A DNA stretch of 8,803 nucleotides. It comes from Bacillota bacterium. GTDB lineage: Bacteria > Bacillota > Bacilli > Alicyclobacillales > Alicyclobacillaceae. Every line of letters starts with the position of its first letter. The first letter of the stretch is position 1. The stretch covers positions 1 to 8,803 of the forward strand of contig JAKAXI010000065.1 in NCBI GenBank assembly GCA_021816665.1, written 5' to 3'. Position numbers and translations under genes: made by a program. The notes under the pieces were generated by a model, which had not been told where the DNA came from, did not search any database, and saw only the letters and a program-made list of their open reading frames with translations. Of this stretch, positions 6,538-8,803 are shown piece after piece.

Positions 6538-7350
6538 CTACTCTTGCCAGCGAGCCGCTTCCTGTTCGTACGCTTCTGACTCAATCAGTTCCTGCGGATG
6601 GCGGCGAAGTTCAATCACCATGTCAAAGAAAGACCAGTCAAAGCGCGTGTGTTTGACAAAAATGTCAGGGTGCTCAATCACAATCGGCGACTGCAGTCCG
6701 ATCACCTCGTCAACGACCCGCATGTGCGTCTCGTCGCCTCGAAGAGAGGTAACAGCCCCATCAATAATGTAGACGAATCCACCTGAAGAAAAGTTCTCAT
6801 CAGGCAACTCTTTGAGCAGCGTCTGCTTCAACAGCGTAGATGAAACAAACGTCCAGCGCTTGTTGGCATAGACACTTGCAGCTACGATTGACTCCGTTTT
6901 ACCTACGCGCGGTTGCCCGCGCACGCCAATGACCTGCCGCCCTGGGCGTTTCAACAACTCTCCCAGAAAGTCCACCAACACCCCGAGTTCATCTCGCACA
7001 AATCGATATGTACGCATTTCGTCATCGCCGCGCTCAATGTAGCGCCCATGCCGCAAAGCGATCCGGTCGCGAAGGGAAGGCTGTCGCAGTGCCACCATTT
7101 CGATATCGTCTAAACTACGAACGATCGTTTTCAACAACTCGGCGGTTTCTGCCCGCTCACTCTTTAACAGAAACCCTCGACCGTCTTCCGAGACGTTTGC
7201 GAGTTTCATAATGTTAAAGCCGAGCATTCCCAGCAACGAAGCAATGTCTCCCAATAGACCTGGCCGATTGTGCACAATTCGGTACTGGAAGTAAAACTCA
7301 ACTCCACGCGAGTCCGCACCTAATCCATCGTGTCTGTCAACATTCGACAT
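6538..7350 (-). CDS. ymfK: YmfK-like (DUF3388) protein: ACT-like domain plus P-loop
   Basis: A 270-residue protein of unknown function that I assign to the YmfK/DUF3388 group from its sequence and its place before the rodZ-like gene. Residues 17-80 resemble an ACT-type small-molecule-binding module (VEFYFQYRIVHNRPGLLGDI, then LLGMLGFNIMKLANVSEDGR). Residues 139-152 (QVIGVRGQPRVGKT) contain a Walker A P-loop, GQPRVGKT. A hydrophobic strand ending in Asp (GFVYIID, 191-197) could be Walker B. No signal peptide or membrane segment is visible, so it should be cytoplasmic. The frame stays open upstream to 7488, but that would overlap the lipoprotein gene. The ATG at 7350 is preceded by GGGAGGAG, with the nearest GGAG 11 nt upstream. 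It lies 22 nt or more before the rodZ-like start, so co-transcription is likely. Confidence 0.85.
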   Translation of the reverse strand: MSNVDRHDGLGADSRGVEFYFQYRIVHNRPGLLGDIASLLGMLGFNIMKLANVSEDGRGFLLKSERAETAELLKTIVRSLDDIEMVALRQPSLRDRIALRHGRYIERGDDEMRTYRFVRDELGVLVDFLGELLKRPGRQVIGVRGQPRVGKTESIVAASVYANKRWTFVSSTLLKQTLLKELPDENFSSGGFVYIIDGAVTSLRGDETHMRVVDEVIGLQSPIVIEHPDIFVKHTRFDWSFFDMVIELRRHPQELIESEAYEQEAARWQE

Positions 7351-7364
7351 TCGGAAGAATACTC

Positions 7365-7372
7365 CTCCCTCT
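7365..7372 (-). promoter_or_regulatory. Ribosome binding site of the ymfK-like gene
   Basis: GGGAGGAG on the minus strand precedes the ATG at 7350, with 11-14 nt between depending on which GGAG pairs. It is the only strong Shine-Dalgarno in the 62-nt gap after the lipoprotein gene and decides the start against upstream in-frame codons. The gap holds no terminator and no promoter that I trust. Confidence 0.6.
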
Positions 7373-7412
7373 AGCTTTCCAATGGTACGGGCAGTTCTAT
7401 ACCTGTGCCTAG

Positions 7413-8543
7413 TTAAGAACCGACGCGACTCGCCTGAACGGCGATCGGACTCCAGGTTGCCTGCAACTGCTGCGGCAGGCCGCGCCACGCGGTTTGCAGT
7501 AAAGCAGATTGACCTTCCACAGACAGTTCCACGCTATTCACTTGATTTTGCACCGACGATGGCACTTGTTGACCATCTAGTGTAATCAACGGCGGAGTCG
7601 CTGAGGCAATAACCGAGGACTGGGTCCGCCCTGAGGCATAGTCTGACAAGACCTTTTGCATGGCGCTGATTCCTGGGACTGCAGGCGTACCTGCTACTTG
7701 CCCCGCGACAGGCTGCTCACATAAAGAAACCAGAACAACACCCGCCCTATTCAACACTGTCATTTGGCTCTGACTGAGCGGTTGCGTTGTGACAACGATT
7801 CGCGGCAAAGACCCGATCGCTCCCGTCACACCGCCTGAAGGCACTGGCGGAGGCGCCGTTGCATTCCCAGACACAGAACTGTTCCCCGTACTGTTGCCGG
7901 TCGTACTGCCGCTCACACCAGGTGCAGGCGACAAGCTAGTAACCGGGACGCCGACCATACCTACTCCTGAATTGGCCATGTACGCGCCAGCGAATGCCAT
8001 TCTTACGTCCGGCAGCGGCAAAGTCGGTTGACCACCAGTCAACCAGCCGATCGCCGTCGCTTGCAGACTCACCGCCAAATCACCAGCCAGCGCGCCAAGG
8101 GAGTAACTCGCTGTTGGCGTGTCAGGCACGACTTGACTGACGTTAGCCGCCCCCGGATTAGGCACCGCTTGGGCGCCAAACAGCGCAAAGGAAACCTTTG
8201 TATGTGCTTTGGCAAACTCCAACTCCGAGTTTGGCGCGGTTCCGACCTGTACAACCACGACCAGTCCTACCTTAGGGTTACGGACCGCATCGGCAAGCGC
8301 ACTTGGAACCTGGTTTGACGACGTGGACACCGTTTTGACCTCGACACCCACTTGCTGGGCGGCGTTCTCTACGTCTGCGCTGTTCCAATGCGCCGGGTGG
8401 TTCACGAACACCACCACCGCTGTCGGTTTGTGGACTGTTGGTTGCATGGTTCGCAAGTCTGGTGGGCCACAACCTTCCAAGCTGAGCAAGCACGCTGCAG
8501 TTGCGGCCGCGCCTATCCTTGTTTGCCAGCGCTTTGTGGACAA
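7413..8543 (-). CDS. Lipoprotein, probably diverged BMP/PnrA-like substrate-binding protein
   Basis: A predicted exported lipoprotein of 376 residues. The N-terminus MSTKRWQTRIGAAATAACLL runs into SLEGC: a basic n-region, a hydrophobic core, and a lipobox L22-E23-G24-C25. Glu at -2 is unusual. Alternating strand-helix segments follow, for example TAVVVFVNHPAHWNSADVEN (41-60) and VGLVVVVQVG (92-101). SYSLGALAGDLAV (146-158) followed by AIGWLTGG (164-171) and MAFAGAYMANSGVG (182-195) resembles the LAG...GfvGG...F..G pattern of BMP/PnrA proteins. A Gly/Ser/Asn/Thr/Pro-rich insert occupies about 202-245. The fold assignment is a weak-similarity inference, and no ABC permease or ATPase gene is in view. 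The frame is open to 8702, but I choose TTG 8543: it has GGGGGAG 7 nt upstream and gives a proper signal peptide, and a promoter-like element lies upstream of it. The gene may be co-transcribed with ymfK. Confidence 0.75.
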   Translation of the reverse strand: MSTKRWQTRIGAAATAACLLSLEGCGPPDLRTMQPTVHKPTAVVVFVNHPAHWNSADVENAAQQVGVEVKTVSTSSNQVPSALADAVRNPKVGLVVVVQVGTAPNSELEFAKAHTKVSFALFGAQAVPNPGAANVSQVVPDTPTASYSLGALAGDLAVSLQATAIGWLTGGQPTLPLPDVRMAFAGAYMANSGVGMVGVPVTSLSPAPGVSGSTTGNSTGNSSVSGNATAPPPVPSGGVTGAIGSLPRIVVTTQPLSQSQMTVLNRAGVVLVSLCEQPVAGQVAGTPAVPGISAMQKVLSDYASGRTQSSVIASATPPLITLDGQQVPSSVQNQVNSVELSVEGQSALLQTAWRGLPQQLQATWSPIAVQASRVGS

Positions 8544-8550
8544 CCGATCG

Positions 8551-8557
8551 CTCCCCC
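8551..8557 (-). promoter_or_regulatory. Ribosome binding site that fixes the lipoprotein start
   Basis: GGGGGAG on the minus strand lies 7 nt before the TTG at 8543. The competing in-frame ATG at 8582 lacks a recognisable Shine-Dalgarno and would put about 13 polar residues before the signal peptide. Confidence 0.7.
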
Positions 8558-8580
8558 TCAGGATGTTCTGTCTATGTCCC

Positions 8581-8589
8581 ATTGTAACA
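8581..8589 (-). promoter_or_regulatory. Extended -10 promoter candidate for the lipoprotein gene
   Basis: On the minus strand TGTTACAAT is a TG-N extended -10 element with hexamer TACAAT. The region 16-18 nt farther upstream (AAGAGA and neighbours) is a poor -35, so recognition would rely on the extended -10. Transcription would start near 8574, giving a leader of about 30 nt that contains the GGGGGAG ribosome binding site. Confidence 0.45.
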
Positions 8590-8630
8590 TGAGGAGACGC
8601 TGATCTCTTGTTGAGTTGACACTTCGCGTC

Positions 8631-8659
8631 TTGCCTTTCGCACGATGAACCGAGATAAT
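8631..8659 (+). promoter_or_regulatory. Sigma-A-like promoter candidate for the divergent plus-strand gene
   Basis: TTGCCT (8631-8636) and GATAAT (8654-8659) are separated by 17 nt. A perfect TTGACA at 8616-8621 is also present but 32 nt from the same -10, too far to pair with it. The start would fall near 8666, leaving only a short leader around the AGAGAGGTGAG ribosome binding site, so the call is tentative. Confidence 0.35.
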
Positions 8660-8678
8660 GCAAGAGAGGTGAGTTACG

Positions 8679-8803
8679 ATGCCAGACTTTCGCGGAGAGC
8701 ACTTATCCGTGGCTAAGACCTTCTACCAGCTAAACTTTTATCTGCGCGCTGTTGGACTGCCATTCACGGTGTCTGACCTGTACGCAGCTGCCTACCGATC
8801 GGA
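8679..8803 (+). CDS. Unrecognised protein, N-terminal fragment (runs off right edge)
   Basis: An open frame begins at an ATG at 8679, with AGAGAGGTGAG (8663-8673) 5 nt upstream, and continues for 41 codons to the window edge without a stop. The visible protein begins MPDFRGEHLSVAKTFYQLNF and continues with YLRAVGLPFTVSDLYAAAYR. It has no signal peptide, and the amphipathic, aromatic-rich segment suggests a soluble helical N-terminus. I do not recognise a family. It is the only plus-strand gene and is divergent from the lipoprotein gene, with 135 nt between the two starts. The strong ribosome binding site is the main reason to believe it is real. Confidence 0.55.
   Translation, partial: MPDFRGEHLSVAKTFYQLNFYLRAVGLPFTVSDLYAAAYRS

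Noticed and set aside
7118..7131. CGAACGATCGTTTT resembles a second LexA box (about 12/14).
   Set aside because: It lies deep inside the YmfK-like coding sequence with no promoter nearby, and the match is weaker than the recA site. Such palindromes occur by chance.
7351..7488. Upstream extension of the YmfK-like frame, overlapping the lipoprotein 3' end.
   Set aside because: The Arg/Ala-rich sequence looks like a shadow of the other frame, and a strong Shine-Dalgarno precedes the internal ATG at 7350.
8616..8659. Perfect TTGACA paired with GATAAT as a promoter.
   Set aside because: The 32-nt spacing is far outside the sigma-A range; TTGCCT at 17 nt is the better partner.
8582..8702. N-terminal extension of the lipoprotein frame toward 8702.
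   Set aside because: It has no ribosome binding site, its sequence is polar and atypical, it overlaps the divergent promoter region and the opposing gene start, and it would bury the signal peptide.
1..8803. Mobile element, CRISPR, toxin-antitoxin or defence system.
   Set aside because: All minus-strand genes are housekeeping or lineage-core families in a conserved order. There are no repeats, transposase motifs or direct-repeat arrays beyond a 12-bp coding repeat.

Overview
The window looks like a chromosomal housekeeping segment of a Gram-positive Bacillota, most likely of the Bacillales/Alicyclobacillaceae type. That placement is inference from four things. The order ymfK-like, rodZ-like, pgsA, cinA, recA is the conserved Bacillales order. 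A DUF3388/YmfK-type protein is present. A Bacillus-type LexA (DinR) operator precedes recA. The DNA is fairly GC-rich, with strong Shine-Dalgarno sequences and many GTG/TTG starts. I see no tRNA, rRNA, CRISPR array, transposase, prophage or attachment site, and nothing that clearly marks an undescribed defence or mobile system.

Nearly everything is read on the minus strand. From right to left: a lipoprotein that looks like a diverged BMP/PnrA substrate-binding protein (7413-8543); a YmfK/DUF3388 protein with an ACT-like N-terminus and a P-loop (6538-7350); a RodZ-type cell-shape protein (5349-6491); YajQ (4794-5285); PgsA (4113-4691); CinA (2846-4111); a DEAD-box RNA helicase with a DbpA-type RNA-binding tail (1246-2826); and RecA, whose C-terminus runs off the left edge (1-1027). 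One partial plus-strand gene starts at 8679 and leaves at the right edge; I do not recognise it.

Regulation can be read in three places. Divergent promoters lie in the 8544-8678 gap. A near-consensus sigma-A promoter (TTGACA-18-TATACT) in the yajQ-pgsA gap should drive pgsA, cinA and the helicase gene. Between the helicase gene and recA, a perfect 13-bp hairpin terminator abuts a 13/14 match to the Bacillus LexA box, which overlaps the -35 of a sigma-A-like promoter. recA is therefore probably an independent SOS-inducible unit, unlike the cinA-recA co-transcription known in some Firmicutes.

The genes cover envelope shape (RodZ), phosphatidylglycerol synthesis (PgsA), nucleotide damage or pyridine-nucleotide salvage (CinA), RNA remodelling (helicase) and recombination (RecA). 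The points most worth a second look are the recA control region, the helicase placed between cinA and recA, yajQ between rodZ and pgsA, the ACT plus P-loop architecture of the YmfK-like protein, and the Asn/Ser/Thr/Gly/Pro-rich linkers in both exported proteins.
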